Shown: piece by piece, positions 1-6,999 of the stretch
How the letters are laid out: the number at the start of each line of letters is the position of its first letter
How positions within the stretch are numbered: position 1 is the first letter of the stretch
Source of the DNA: Sandarakinorhabdus sp.
Lineage (GTDB): Bacteria > Pseudomonadota > Alphaproteobacteria > Sphingomonadales > Sphingomonadaceae
Direction of reading: 5' to 3'
NCBI GenBank assembly: GCA_020693225.1
Contig: JAIMJL010000016.1
Location: 1-39,712, forward strand
DNA length: 39,712 nucleotides
The notes under the pieces: model-generated
Databases searched by the model: none
Seen by the model: the letters and a program-made list of their open reading frames with translations, nothing else
What the model was told of the DNA's origin: nothing
Translations under genes and position numbers: made by a program

Positions 1-100
1 CATGTTTCGATCTGGTGGAATCACCAGCATCGAAAACCCATGCGGAAAAACAAGATGATAGAGCGATCGTTCTGATGCAATCAGAACGAGACTCGCTCTA
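1..100. repeat. Composite palindromic repeat, copy A (left end cut by window edge)
   Basis: Two palindromic units lie side by side. Unit 1 (about 1-52) has a hairpin with arms CTGGTG and CACCAG around GAAT, flanked by TTTCGAT and ATCGAAA. Unit 2 (59-100) runs from TAGAGC to GCTCTA and contains GTTCTGAT-gca-ATCAGAAC. The same two-unit element occurs inverted at 28609-28713, and unit 1 alone at 4020-4068. By comparison with copy B, about 5 bases (TAGAG) lie beyond the window start. The right-hand CTA at 98-100 is the stop codon of the minus-strand deacetylase. This resembles a REP/BIME-type or small MITE-like repeat; I cannot name the family. Confidence 0.85.
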
Positions 101-955
101 GAGACTTGCGAAATGCTCGGCGATCTGCTGCCGGCTGGCGATCCACACCCCCGGCTTGGCGGTCACATGCTGTAGAAACTGCTCCAGCGCCCCGATTCGC
201 CCCGGTCGGCCAATGATCCGTAGGTGCAGGCCAAGGCTCATCATCTTCGGGTTGCCGGCCTCACCTTCGCGCCAGAGCTGATCGAACGTATCGCGCGCAT
301 AGTCCAGCCAGGCGCGCGGGGTCAGCGAAGGATCGGTCCACATCTTCATGTCGTTGGTGTCCAGCTGATACGGCAGGATCACGATGGGTGACCCAGGAAC
401 CGTCTCGCGATCCCAGAACGGCACATCGCCGGAATAATCATCCATATGGTAACGATAGCCCGCCTCAATAAGCAGCCGGCGGGTGTTCGGCGTGTGCAGA
501 TAGCGGCTGAGCCAGCCATAGGGCCGCACGCCCACCGTCTTCTCGATGCTGGCGGTGGCCTTGGCGATGAAGGCGCGCTCTTCCTCCTCGTTGAACTTGA
601 ACTGGTGAATCCAGCGCCAGCCGTGGCTCACCGGCTCATGCCCCAGCGCGCGAATGGCGCCTGCTATCTCCGGGTGATTTTCCAGGCTCATCGCCGCGAC
701 CGTCCAGCTTGCCATCACCCCGAAGCGCCGCAGCAGATCCACCACCCGCGGCGCGCCCGCCTTGATGCCGTAAAGATAATTGCTTTCATTGCCATAGTTG
801 CGGATGGGCGCCTTCAGATGAATGCCCAGCTCGTCCACCGGCTCCATGCCCTTGTCGCCGCGCGCAAGGGTCATCTCCGAGCCCTCCTCCACATTCACCA
901 CGATGGAAAGGGCAATCTTTGCGGTGCCGGGCCAGTCGATTCGTTCCTGTTGCAT
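98..955 (-). CDS. Polysaccharide deacetylase family protein, PuuE/allantoinase-like
   Basis: This 285-residue protein belongs to the NodB/polysaccharide deacetylase superfamily, whose members hydrolyse amide bonds at a metal centre. The N-terminal strand ends in NVEEGSE (21-27), as in PuuE-type cofactor-independent allantoinases, rather than the TFDD of chitin deacetylases. HGWRW (111-115) is the expected metal-binding histidine motif, and LHLRIIGRPGR lies near residue 250. I chose the ATG at 955 because GGAGAG sits 4 bases upstream and the upstream open frame is low-complexity. There is no signal peptide, so it is probably cytoplasmic. It diverges from the kinase/acyl-CoA dehydrogenase operon across a perfect palindrome. 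Its stop codon is the end of repeat copy A. The true substrate could be allantoin or another cyclic amide; no other purine-degradation genes are visible. Confidence 0.8.
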   Translation of the reverse strand: MQQERIDWPGTAKIALSIVVNVEEGSEMTLARGDKGMEPVDELGIHLKAPIRNYGNESNYLYGIKAGAPRVVDLLRRFGVMASWTVAAMSLENHPEIAGAIRALGHEPVSHGWRWIHQFKFNEEEERAFIAKATASIEKTVGVRPYGWLSRYLHTPNTRRLLIEAGYRYHMDDYSGDVPFWDRETVPGSPIVILPYQLDTNDMKMWTDPSLTPRAWLDYARDTFDQLWREGEAGNPKMMSLGLHLRIIGRPGRIGALEQFLQHVTAKPGVWIASRQQIAEHFASL

Positions 956-967
956 TTGGCTCTCCAG

Positions 968-983
968 ATTTGTCCGGACAAAT
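968..983. promoter_or_regulatory. Perfect 16-bp palindrome, candidate operator
   Basis: ATTTGTCCGGACAAAT reads identically on both strands. It lies in the 91-bp divergent gap between the deacetylase (start 955) and the kinase gene (start 1047), immediately upstream of the deacetylase ribosome-binding site. A TTGTC/GACAA dyad is the kind of site bound by dimeric repressors such as GntR or TetR types. No regulator gene is present in the window, so the binding protein is unknown. Confidence 0.5.
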
Positions 984-1046
984 GCCCTGCCTGCGCCGCT
1001 GCCGCAAGCCCCTCGACAAGCGCCGCTCGCAAGGCAACAGCAAGGC

Positions 1047-2111
1047 ATGAGCCGGTCGCTTCCATTCGCGCCTCCGCCGCCGGGGCTTCGCACAACTGCC
1101 GCGCCGCAGGATTGGAGCGCGATCGCTGCGTATCTCGCTGGCAATGGCCATCGGCTGGAGGGAACACCCCGGCAATTTGCCGGCGGCCTCGCCAATCTGA
1201 ACTATCTTGTATCGTTCGACGGCGCGCCGGCTGTCTTTCGCCGTCCTCCCGCTGGCCCGCTCGCCGCCGGGGCATCCGACATGCTGCGCGAAGCCAAAGT
1301 CCTGCGGGCGCTGGCACCGCAGTTTCCGCTTGTGCCCCGGCTCCTGTTCCTGTGCGCCGATCCTGCCATCATCGGCGTTCCCTTCCAGCTGCTGGAGTTC
1401 CGGGAGGGTGTGGCCGTCGGCGGTGCGCTCCCGCCGCCCCTCACCTGCCAAGACAGTGGCTGGATGCTCAATGCACTCACCGGTGCGCTCTCCAGCCTGC
1501 ACCGAATCGATCCCCTTGAAATCGGCCTGCAGGATCTCGCGCGTCCCGGCAGCTTCGCGCAGCGACAGCTGCGCGGCTGGACAAGGCGCGCCGACGCCGC
1601 CTTTGCCGCCAACCGCCCATTCGCCCTCGATGTGCTTTTGGGCCGCCTTGGCGAAGCCTGCCCCGGCGACGAACCCGCGCGCCTGCTGCACATGGACGCC
1701 AAGTTCGACAATCTGCTGCTGCTGCCCGCCGAGTGCCGGGCTTCTGCCTTGATAGATTGGGACATGGGAACGCTGGGCCCGCCGGCCTTCGATCTCGCCG
1801 TGCTGCTGTCCTACTGGATCACGCCGGACGATCCGCCCCCGGTGCATGCGCTGCAAGCCGTGCCGTCGCTCACCCCCGGCTGGCCCGATCGCCGGGCCGT
1901 GATCGAAGCCTATGCTCGCACCACCGGCGCTATCCCCGCCAATCTGGCCTGGCATCTCGCACTGGCGCGACTGCGCCTTGCGACCGCATGGATGCAACTC
2001 TATCGCTTGTGGCAGCAGGGTGCGCTGGTCGGTGAACGCTACAGCGGCTTTGCCGTGCTTGCCGATGCCATCATCCAGCAGGCGGTGGACCAGTTCGGAA
2101 AGACAGCATGA
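1047..2111 (+). CDS. APH-fold kinase, ACAD10/11-type or LvaA-like
   Basis: This 354-residue protein has the aminoglycoside phosphotransferase/choline kinase fold. Visible motifs are VFRRPPAGPL (about 63-72) in the N-lobe, catalytic HMDAKFDN (215-222, the HxDxxxxN loop) and IDWD (236-239) for metal binding. The RRPPxGxL pattern is characteristic of APH domains fused or linked to acyl-CoA dehydrogenases, as in human ACAD10/11 and Pseudomonas LvaA, not of antibiotic-resistance enzymes. The ATG at 1047 was chosen because similarity to the fold begins soon after it; its ribosome-binding site is weak. The gene ends in an ATGA overlap with the next acyl-CoA dehydrogenase, implying coupled translation. 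Likely role (inference): ATP-dependent phosphorylation of a hydroxyacyl-CoA for the neighbouring dehydrogenase. Confidence 0.8.
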   Translation: MSRSLPFAPPPPGLRTTAAPQDWSAIAAYLAGNGHRLEGTPRQFAGGLANLNYLVSFDGAPAVFRRPPAGPLAAGASDMLREAKVLRALAPQFPLVPRLLFLCADPAIIGVPFQLLEFREGVAVGGALPPPLTCQDSGWMLNALTGALSSLHRIDPLEIGLQDLARPGSFAQRQLRGWTRRADAAFAANRPFALDVLLGRLGEACPGDEPARLLHMDAKFDNLLLLPAECRASALIDWDMGTLGPPAFDLAVLLSYWITPDDPPPVHALQAVPSLTPGWPDRRAVIEAYARTTGAIPANLAWHLALARLRLATAWMQLYRLWQQGALVGERYSGFAVLADAIIQQAVDQFGKTA

Positions 2112-3346
2112 TCGATTTCACCATCCCCCAGCCGCTGGCCGATCTGGCCGCCCGCGTTCGCGCCTTCGTGATCCACGACATCATCCCATACGAGCGCGAC
2201 CCGCGCCTGACCCAACATGGCCCGACTGACGCCATGCGGCAGGAGATGGTGGAAAAGGCCCGCGCCGCCGGGCTGCTCAGCATCCAGACCCCGCAACGCT
2301 TCGGCGGAATGGGGCTTTCGCATATCGAAACCGCGCTCGTGCTGGAAGCCGCCGGCTGGTCCACGCTGGGCCCGGTCGCGATGAACTGCGCCGCCCCGGA
2401 CGAGGGCAATATGTTCATCCTGGGGAAAATCGCCAACGACGCCCAGGCCGAGCAATTTCTGCGCCCGGTCGTGGAAGGTCACCGCCGCACCGTGTTTGCG
2501 ATGACCGAGCCGGGGGGCGCCGGCTCTGACCCTGCGCAGCTGAACACCGAGGCGGTTTTCGATGGCGAAACCTATACCATCAATGGCCTGAAGTGGCTGA
2601 TCACCGGAGCAAAGGGCGCGAAAAGCTGGATCATCATGGCGCGGGTGGCGGAAAATCCGCACGGGCCATCCGGCCCCACCCTGTTCCTGTGCGAAGGCGA
2701 CACGCCCGGCATCGAAATCGAGCGCATCATGAACTCGATGGACCGCAACTATGTCGAAGGGCATGGCGTTGTCCGCTTCAACGCCCTGCGCCTCAAGCCC
2801 GATGCGCTGCTGGGAGAGGTTGGCGAAGCCTTCCGCTATGCGCAGATGCGGCTGGCGCCCGCCCGCATGACGCACTGCATGCGCTGGCTGGGCGCTGCCG
2901 CCCGCGCGCACAGCATTGCCATCGATCACGCGCGAACCCGCACCGCCTTCGGCAAGCCGCTGGGCGAGCACCAGGGTGTTTCCTTCATGCTGGCGGAAAA
3001 TGAAATCGATCTGAAGGTCAGCCGCCTGCTGATCTGGCAGACCGCCTGGCTGATGGATCAAGGTGTAAAGGGCCGACATGAAAGCTCGATTGCCAAATCG
3101 GAAATCTCCGAGCGGCTGTTCAAGGTCGCCGATCGCTGCGTGCAGGTGCTGGGCGGAATCGGCGTGACCGATGAGACGGTGGTGGAAATGATCTACCGCG
3201 ATATCCGCGCCTTCCGCCTCTATGACGGGCCAACTGAGGTGCACAAATTCGCCATCGGCCGCCAGCTGATGCGCAGCGGATCGGAATTTGTCGCCACGCC
3301 CACCGCCGGCGGAACACCCACCCCGTTCGTGAAAGCCGCCGAATGA
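2108..3346 (+). CDS. Acyl-CoA dehydrogenase, ACAD10/11-like
   Basis: This FAD-dependent acyl-CoA dehydrogenase family protein has 412 residues. Motifs are AMTEPGGAGSDPAQL (about 130, flavin and acyl-CoA binding), RTAFGKPLGEHQ in the C-terminal helical domain and LYDGPTEVHKFAIGR near the end. The segment RMTHCMRWLG and the terminal DGPTEVH are features of the ACAD10/ACAD11 subgroup, in place of the usual GGTSEI seen in the dehydrogenase at 4158. Start and stop overlap the flanking kinase and Nudix genes by ATGA. Members of this subgroup act with an APH kinase to turn 4-hydroxyacyl-CoA, through a 4-phospho intermediate, into an enoyl-CoA. Substrate chain length cannot be read from the sequence. 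Confidence 0.9.
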   Translation: MIDFTIPQPLADLAARVRAFVIHDIIPYERDPRLTQHGPTDAMRQEMVEKARAAGLLSIQTPQRFGGMGLSHIETALVLEAAGWSTLGPVAMNCAAPDEGNMFILGKIANDAQAEQFLRPVVEGHRRTVFAMTEPGGAGSDPAQLNTEAVFDGETYTINGLKWLITGAKGAKSWIIMARVAENPHGPSGPTLFLCEGDTPGIEIERIMNSMDRNYVEGHGVVRFNALRLKPDALLGEVGEAFRYAQMRLAPARMTHCMRWLGAAARAHSIAIDHARTRTAFGKPLGEHQGVSFMLAENEIDLKVSRLLIWQTAWLMDQGVKGRHESSIAKSEISERLFKVADRCVQVLGGIGVTDETVVEMIYRDIRAFRLYDGPTEVHKFAIGRQLMRSGSEFVATPTAGGTPTPFVKAAE

Positions 3347-3855
3347 GCGCGACCTGGGGAGGCCAGTTCCTCGAAATGCATGTGATCCCGCACGGCGCAT
3401 CGGGCCGGTGGGAATATGTGAAGCGCGTCCGCAACATCCAGGCCGCCGTGATCCTCGCCATCACGGAACACCGCGACATCATCCTTGTCGAGCAGTTCCG
3501 CCCGCCGCTCGGCAAGCCATGCATCGAGCTTCCCGCCGGCCTCGTCGGCGATGAGGGCAGCGATGAGGAGCCCCTCACGGCCGCAAAGCGCGAGCTGCTG
3601 GAGGAAACGGGCTACGCGGCGGTGCACTGGGAGTTTATCGGCGAATTCGCCTCTTCGCCCGGAATGGTGGGAGAAATCTTCCACTTCTACCGTGCCAGCG
3701 GCCTGCACCGGGAAGGTCCGGGCGGCGGTGTCGAAGGCGAGGGCATCACCGTGCATCGTATTCCGCTGGCCGAACTGCCGGCGTTTCTCGAAGCCAGTCG
3801 CGGCCGCGGCTGTGCGGTCGATACCCGCCTGCTGCTGGGGCTGGGGCTGGTTTGA
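3343..3855 (+). CDS. Nudix hydrolase, ADP-ribose pyrophosphatase-like
   Basis: This 170-residue protein has a perfect Nudix box at 69-91 (G-x5-E-x7-RELLEETGY), preceded by ELPAGLV (62-68), which is typical of ADP-ribose pyrophosphatases. The family splits nucleoside diphosphates linked to a moiety X using Mg2+ bound by the box glutamates. It starts in an ATGA overlap with the acyl-CoA dehydrogenase, so it belongs to the same transcript. In this setting it might clean up ADP-ribose, CoA derivatives or damaged nucleotides. The exact substrate is not determinable by eye. Confidence 0.88.
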   Translation: MSATWGGQFLEMHVIPHGASGRWEYVKRVRNIQAAVILAITEHRDIILVEQFRPPLGKPCIELPAGLVGDEGSDEEPLTAAKRELLEETGYAAVHWEFIGEFASSPGMVGEIFHFYRASGLHREGPGGGVEGEGITVHRIPLAELPAFLEASRGRGCAVDTRLLLGLGLV

Positions 3856-4157
3856 TGCGGCGCACAGCACCGGGGCTCTATTTTATCGTCCAGAGCGCTT
3901 TCCGACCAACTTGACCCAACGGGACGGGTGGCGGGCTCGACCCACTCCTCGCACCAAATTTCGCCTTCAACCCGGAATGCCTTCGCCCCTTTGTGGCTGA
4001 ACGCAGGCGCCTCTGCCTCTAGAGCATGTTCCGATCTGGCGGAATCACCAGCATCGAAACATGCTCTAAGGCAGGTGAACGTCCGCATCCTCCACCGAAC
4101 GGCAGGTTGCAATCTACGCGCCGCCAAGGCACCCCGGCGGGCCAGAGGAGCAAGCCG
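3856..4157. other. Non-coding gap carrying a palindromic repeat
   Basis: I see no convincing gene in these 302 bases. The right half holds repeat copy C (4020-4068) and the ribosome-binding site of the next gene. The left part (about 3890-4019) begins with AGAGCGCTTTCCGACC, which has the look of another dispersed sphingomonad repeat, but no second copy exists in this window. It may be the decayed body of a longer element ending in copy C. Confidence 0.5.
4020..4068. repeat. Palindromic repeat, copy C (single unit 1)
   Basis: This 49-bp imperfect palindrome runs from TAGAGCATGTT to AACATGCTCTA. The inner arms are CGATCTGGCG and CACCAGCATCG around GAAT. It equals unit 1 of copies A and B but with both outer arms intact and without unit 2. 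It contains an in-frame ATG (4026) upstream of the acyl-CoA dehydrogenase that is probably not used. Confidence 0.88.
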
Positions 4158-5300
4158 ATGATCGATACCAGCCGCCGCACCGTCTTCACGCCGGATCATG
4201 AGGCGTTTCGCGATTCGGTGCGCAAATTCTTCGCGCAGGAGCTCACCCCGCATCTCGATCGCTGGGAAGAGCAAGGCTGCGTCGATCGCAGCTTCTGGCG
4301 CGCCTGTGGCGAGGCCGGCCTGCTGTGCCCAACCATCCCCGAAGCGCATGGTGGCCTCGGCCTCGATTTCGGCTACAATGCGGTCATCGATGAAGAATTG
4401 GCCTATGCCGGCTCGTCTGCCGGCATCACGCTGCAATCGGATATCGTTGCGCCCTATCTCGAAGCCTATGGCTCGGATGAGCAGAAGGCGAAATATCTGC
4501 CCAGGATGATCAGCGGCGAATGCATCACCGCCATCGCCATGACCGAGCCGGGCGCCGGCTCCGATCTGCAAGGCATCCGCACCACCGCCCGCCGCGATGG
4601 CAATCACTATGTCATCAACGGCTCCAAAACCTACATCACCAACGGCCAGAATTGCGACATGGTGATCGTGGTCGCCAAAACCGATCCGGAAAAAGGCGCC
4701 AAGGGTACCAGCCTCATCCTCGTCGATACCGGCACCGCCGGCTTCTCCAAGGGCCGCAATCTGGACAAGATCGGCCAGAATTCCGCCGACACCAGCGAGC
4801 TGTTCTTCGAAGATGTCCGCGTGCCCATCACCAACTGCCTCGGCGAGGAAAACAAGGGCTTCGTCTATCTGATGAGCCAGCTGCCGCAAGAGCGCCTTGG
4901 CATCGCCATATCGGCGCAAGGCGGCGCCCAGCGGGCCTATGATGAAGCAGTGAATTTCGTCCGCGATCGCAAGGCGTTCGGAAAAACCATCCTGGACTTC
5001 CAGAACACCCGCTTCGTCCTTGCCGATCTGAAGGCCAGATTGCAGGTCGGCTGGGCGCACCTCGATGTCTGCCTCGCCCGGCATATGAAAGGCGAGCTGG
5101 ATGCCGTGGAGGGTGCCGCCGCCAAGCTCTGGCACACCGAGCTGCAGTGGGAAGTCTGCGATGCGGCGTTGCAGCTGCACGGCGGCGCCGGCTATATGAA
5201 CGAATACCCCATCGCCCGGCTTTGGCGCGACGCCCGGGTGCAGCGCATCTATGGCGGCACCTCCGAAATCATGCGGGAAATCATCGGCCGCAGCGTTTAG
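4158..5300 (+). CDS. Acyl-CoA dehydrogenase
   Basis: This is a canonical 380-residue acyl-CoA dehydrogenase, which oxidises acyl-CoA to trans-2-enoyl-CoA using FAD and passes electrons to ETF. Motifs are AMTEPGAGSDLQGIRT (about 130), RKAFGKTILDFQNTRF in the C-terminal domain, and IYGGTSEIMREIIGR at the end. The ATG at 4158 was chosen because AGAGGAG sits 7 bases upstream; an open frame extends back to 4026 into repeat copy C but lacks a ribosome-binding site. The LHGGAGYMNEYPIARLWRD segment fits long- or branched-chain members. It has its own leader region, so it may be transcribed separately from the kinase operon. Confidence 0.93.
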   Translation: MIDTSRRTVFTPDHEAFRDSVRKFFAQELTPHLDRWEEQGCVDRSFWRACGEAGLLCPTIPEAHGGLGLDFGYNAVIDEELAYAGSSAGITLQSDIVAPYLEAYGSDEQKAKYLPRMISGECITAIAMTEPGAGSDLQGIRTTARRDGNHYVINGSKTYITNGQNCDMVIVVAKTDPEKGAKGTSLILVDTGTAGFSKGRNLDKIGQNSADTSELFFEDVRVPITNCLGEENKGFVYLMSQLPQERLGIAISAQGGAQRAYDEAVNFVRDRKAFGKTILDFQNTRFVLADLKARLQVGWAHLDVCLARHMKGELDAVEGAAAKLWHTELQWEVCDAALQLHGGAGYMNEYPIARLWRDARVQRIYGGTSEIMREIIGRSV

Positions 5301-5339
5301 GCGCAGTGTTTCGGTGCAGTGTTTCGGTGCAGTGTTTGA
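5301..5339. repeat. 13-bp tandem repeat, three copies
   Basis: GCGCAGTGTTTCG, GTGCAGTGTTTCG and GTGCAGTGTTTGA follow each other immediately after the acyl-CoA dehydrogenase stop and before the convergent methyltransferase end. This looks like slippage expansion in a non-coding spacer. Confidence 0.85.
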
Positions 5340-5348
5340 TTGCAGCCT

Positions 5349-6107
5349 TCAGGCGCTGCGGCTGGCAATCGCATAAAGGGCAATCGCCCCGGCATTGCTG
5401 ACATTCAGGCTTTCCACCGCACGGGTGATCGGCAGCCTGGCCAGCACATCGCAATGCTCCCGCGTGTTGTGCCGCATGCCTTCCCCTTCGGCCCCAAGCA
5501 CCAGCGCAACAGGCGCCGGAGACAGTGCTGCCGCCAGCGTCAATTCGGCCTCGCCCGCCAGCCCGACCCGCCAGTATCCGGCATCGGCCATGTCCGCCAG
5601 CGCGCGCGCCAGATTGACAACGCGAACCCACGGCAGGCTTTCCAGCGCGCCCGATGCCGCCCGCGCCAGCGCCCCCGATTCCGGCGGACTGTGCCGATCC
5701 TGCGTCACCAGCGCACGCGCCCCAAAGGCCGCGGCCGAGCGGATGATCGCCCCCACATTGTGCGGATCGGTCACCTGATCCAGCAGCACGATCGGCCGCG
5801 CCGGATCGGGATCATCGAGGATTTCATCCAGGAAAGGCTGCTCCAGCGGCTCGCATTCCAGCACCAGCCCCTGGTGCGGCGCATCCGTGGGCACCAGCCG
5901 CGCCAGATCATGGCCATCGCCATATTGCACCTGCAACCCCTGCGGGATCACGATCTTCGCCAGCTCCTCATGGGTGCCGTGCAGCTTCAGCAATTTTCGT
6001 TCGGGATTGTCCAGCGCCGCATAAACAGCATGGCGGCCATACAGCCGCGGGCGGTTCGGATCGGCGCGATTGGCAGAGCCAAAACGCTTCTGTGGTCGGC
6101 GTCCCAT
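5349..6107 (-). CDS. rlmB: TrmH-family 23S rRNA 2'-O-methyltransferase, RlmB-like
   Basis: This 252-residue SPOUT methyltransferase most likely methylates the ribose of G2251 in 23S rRNA. An N-terminal substrate-binding domain begins at RLYGRHAVYAAL. The three knot motifs follow: DPHNVGAIIRSA (about 113-124), LVLGAEGEGMR (about 204-214) and SLNVSNAGAIALY (about 234-246). The SAM-binding knot is complete. The asparagine in NVSNAGA replaces the more usual V. It is convergent with the acyl-CoA dehydrogenase and preceded by a 72-bp tandem duplication and tRNA-Gly. Another TrmH-family target is possible. Confidence 0.9.
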   Translation of the reverse strand: MGRRPQKRFGSANRADPNRPRLYGRHAVYAALDNPERKLLKLHGTHEELAKIVIPQGLQVQYGDGHDLARLVPTDAPHQGLVLECEPLEQPFLDEILDDPDPARPIVLLDQVTDPHNVGAIIRSAAAFGARALVTQDRHSPPESGALARAASGALESLPWVRVVNLARALADMADAGYWRVGLAGEAELTLAAALSPAPVALVLGAEGEGMRHNTREHCDVLARLPITRAVESLNVSNAGAIALYAIASRSA

Positions 6108-6145
6108 GGCAAGCGCTTAGAGCCACCAGCCTTTCAAGGAAACCC

Positions 6146-6287
6146 CCGGCCGCAGGCCGCAAGGCCGACCGGCCGCCCGAGCCAATGCGAGGAGCGGTCG
6201 CGCAGCGACCAACAACACCGGCCGCAGGCCGCAAGGCCGACCGGCCGCCCGAGCCAATGCGAGGAGCGGTCGCGCAGCGACCAACAA
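6146..6287. repeat. 72-bp direct tandem duplication with internal hairpins
   Basis: Two back-to-back copies (6146-6217 and 6218-6287, the second ending 2 bases short) are identical as far as I can read. Each holds a GGCC-rich stretch and a perfect hairpin GGTCGC-gca-GCGACC (6196-6210 and 6268-6282). It fills the gap between rlmB and tRNA-Gly. Because 72 is a multiple of three, it creates an artificial 24-residue repeat when translated; I do not regard it as coding. Confidence 0.92.
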
Positions 6288-6289
6288 GA

Positions 6290-6363
6290 TGGAGCGGGTA
6301 GCGGGAATCGAACCCGCATATTCAGCTTGGAAGGCTGCTGCACTACCATTGTGCTATACCCGC
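6290..6363 (-). tRNA. tRNA-Gly (anticodon TCC)
   Basis: On the minus strand a 74-nt cloverleaf starts GCGGGTA and ends in CTACCCGCTCCA, with CCA encoded. The acceptor arm pairs GCGGGTA with TACCCGC. The D-arm is AGCACAATGGTAGTGC. The anticodon loop CTTCCAA gives TCC, reading GGA and GGG codons. The T-arm is GCGGGTTCGATTCCCGC. It lies downstream of the zapA to chorismate mutase gene string. Confidence 0.97.
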
Positions 6364-6418
6364 ATCTTCCAGCGGGCGATTGCCACAGCAGGGGCTTGCG
6401 GGTCAACCGCAAGGGTGG

Positions 6419-6769
6419 CTACTGCGCGGCCACCTGGCTCCGCATCCGGTCCCATTGCTGCAGCTCATGGGCGATCGATGCCTCGATCAACTGCTCCCAA
6501 AGCCCCTCTGCCAGATCTGCATCCAGCCCCAGCGCCGCCGCATGCGCGCGCACATTGGCAATCACCAGCGCCTTGCGCGCTTCATCCCGCACCTGGCCGC
6601 GCAGCGGCTTGATGCGTGCCGCCGCATCCATATAGGCCATGCGCTCGGCAAGCAGGGTAACAAGCTCGCGATCAACCGCATCAACCCCGGCGCGCACCTC
6701 GGCCATCGTTGCCGTTGCTTCAGCCGCAATGCGGCTCACCGGCCCCGCCTTCCTTGACCCCGCCGTCAT
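6419..6769 (-). CDS. Chorismate mutase, AroQ class
   Basis: This 116-residue all-helical protein converts chorismate to prephenate, the first step towards phenylalanine and tyrosine. The first helix carries MAEVRAGVDAVDRELVTLLAERM with the catalytic arginine and the usual IDxxDxxLxxLLxxR pattern. The conserved K of RIKPLRGQVRDEAR (about 65-78) follows. The length fits the PchB-like monofunctional AroQ group. The ATG at 6769 overlaps the DUF2842 stop by ATGA, so it is the last gene of the cyclo-ligase string. A start at the internal MAEVRAG is also possible. Confidence 0.87.
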   Translation of the reverse strand: MTAGSRKAGPVSRIAAEATATMAEVRAGVDAVDRELVTLLAERMAYMDAAARIKPLRGQVRDEARKALVIANVRAHAAALGLDADLAEGLWEQLIEASIAHELQQWDRMRSQVAAQ

Positions 6770-6999
6770 TGGCCGGGCCTCCATTTGCCGGTTTCGATCC
6801 ACAGCATCAGCGGCCGCACCGGGAAAATCCAGGCGATGCCAAGCACCAGCCAGATCGGCGCCTGCAACAGCGGGTGCAACTGCCCGACCGGCTCGAACAG
6901 CCAGACCACAAACAGCACATAGGCAAAGATGCCGACAATCAGCGCGATAATGCCCAGCGGTCGACGCAAGCTGAGCTGGTGCGGAGACGGTTCGATCAT
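6766..6999 (-). CDS. DUF2842 membrane protein
   Basis: This small inner-membrane protein of 77 residues has two hydrophobic segments, about 14-34 and 45-64, separated by the short EPVGQLHPLLQ loop. The pattern RRPLGIIALIVG near the start and IETGKWRPGQ at the end match the alphaproteobacterial DUF2842 family; the function is unknown. It overlaps both neighbours by ATGA (cyclo-ligase upstream, chorismate mutase downstream), so the three are translated from one message. Confidence 0.85.
   Translation of the reverse strand: MIEPSPHQLSLRRPLGIIALIVGIFAYVLFVVWLFEPVGQLHPLLQAPIWLVLGIAWIFPVRPLMLWIETGKWRPGQ

Noticed and set aside
1047-2111. Aminoglycoside resistance gene
   Set aside because: The fold is shared, but the RRPPxGxL motif and the overlap with an acyl-CoA dehydrogenase point to acyl-CoA metabolism.
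4026-4157. N-terminal extension of the acyl-CoA dehydrogenase beginning with the ATG inside repeat copy C
   Set aside because: The extension is made of repeat and spacer sequence, has no ribosome-binding site, and the family starts near ATG 4158, which has AGAGGAG upstream.
6146-6287. CRISPR-like repeat array
   Set aside because: Only two directly abutting copies with no spacers and no cas genes in the window.
6134-6412. Protein with two 24-residue repeats on the minus strand
   Set aside because: It is produced by the 72-bp duplication and reads through tRNA-Gly; there is no ribosome-binding site or family resemblance.
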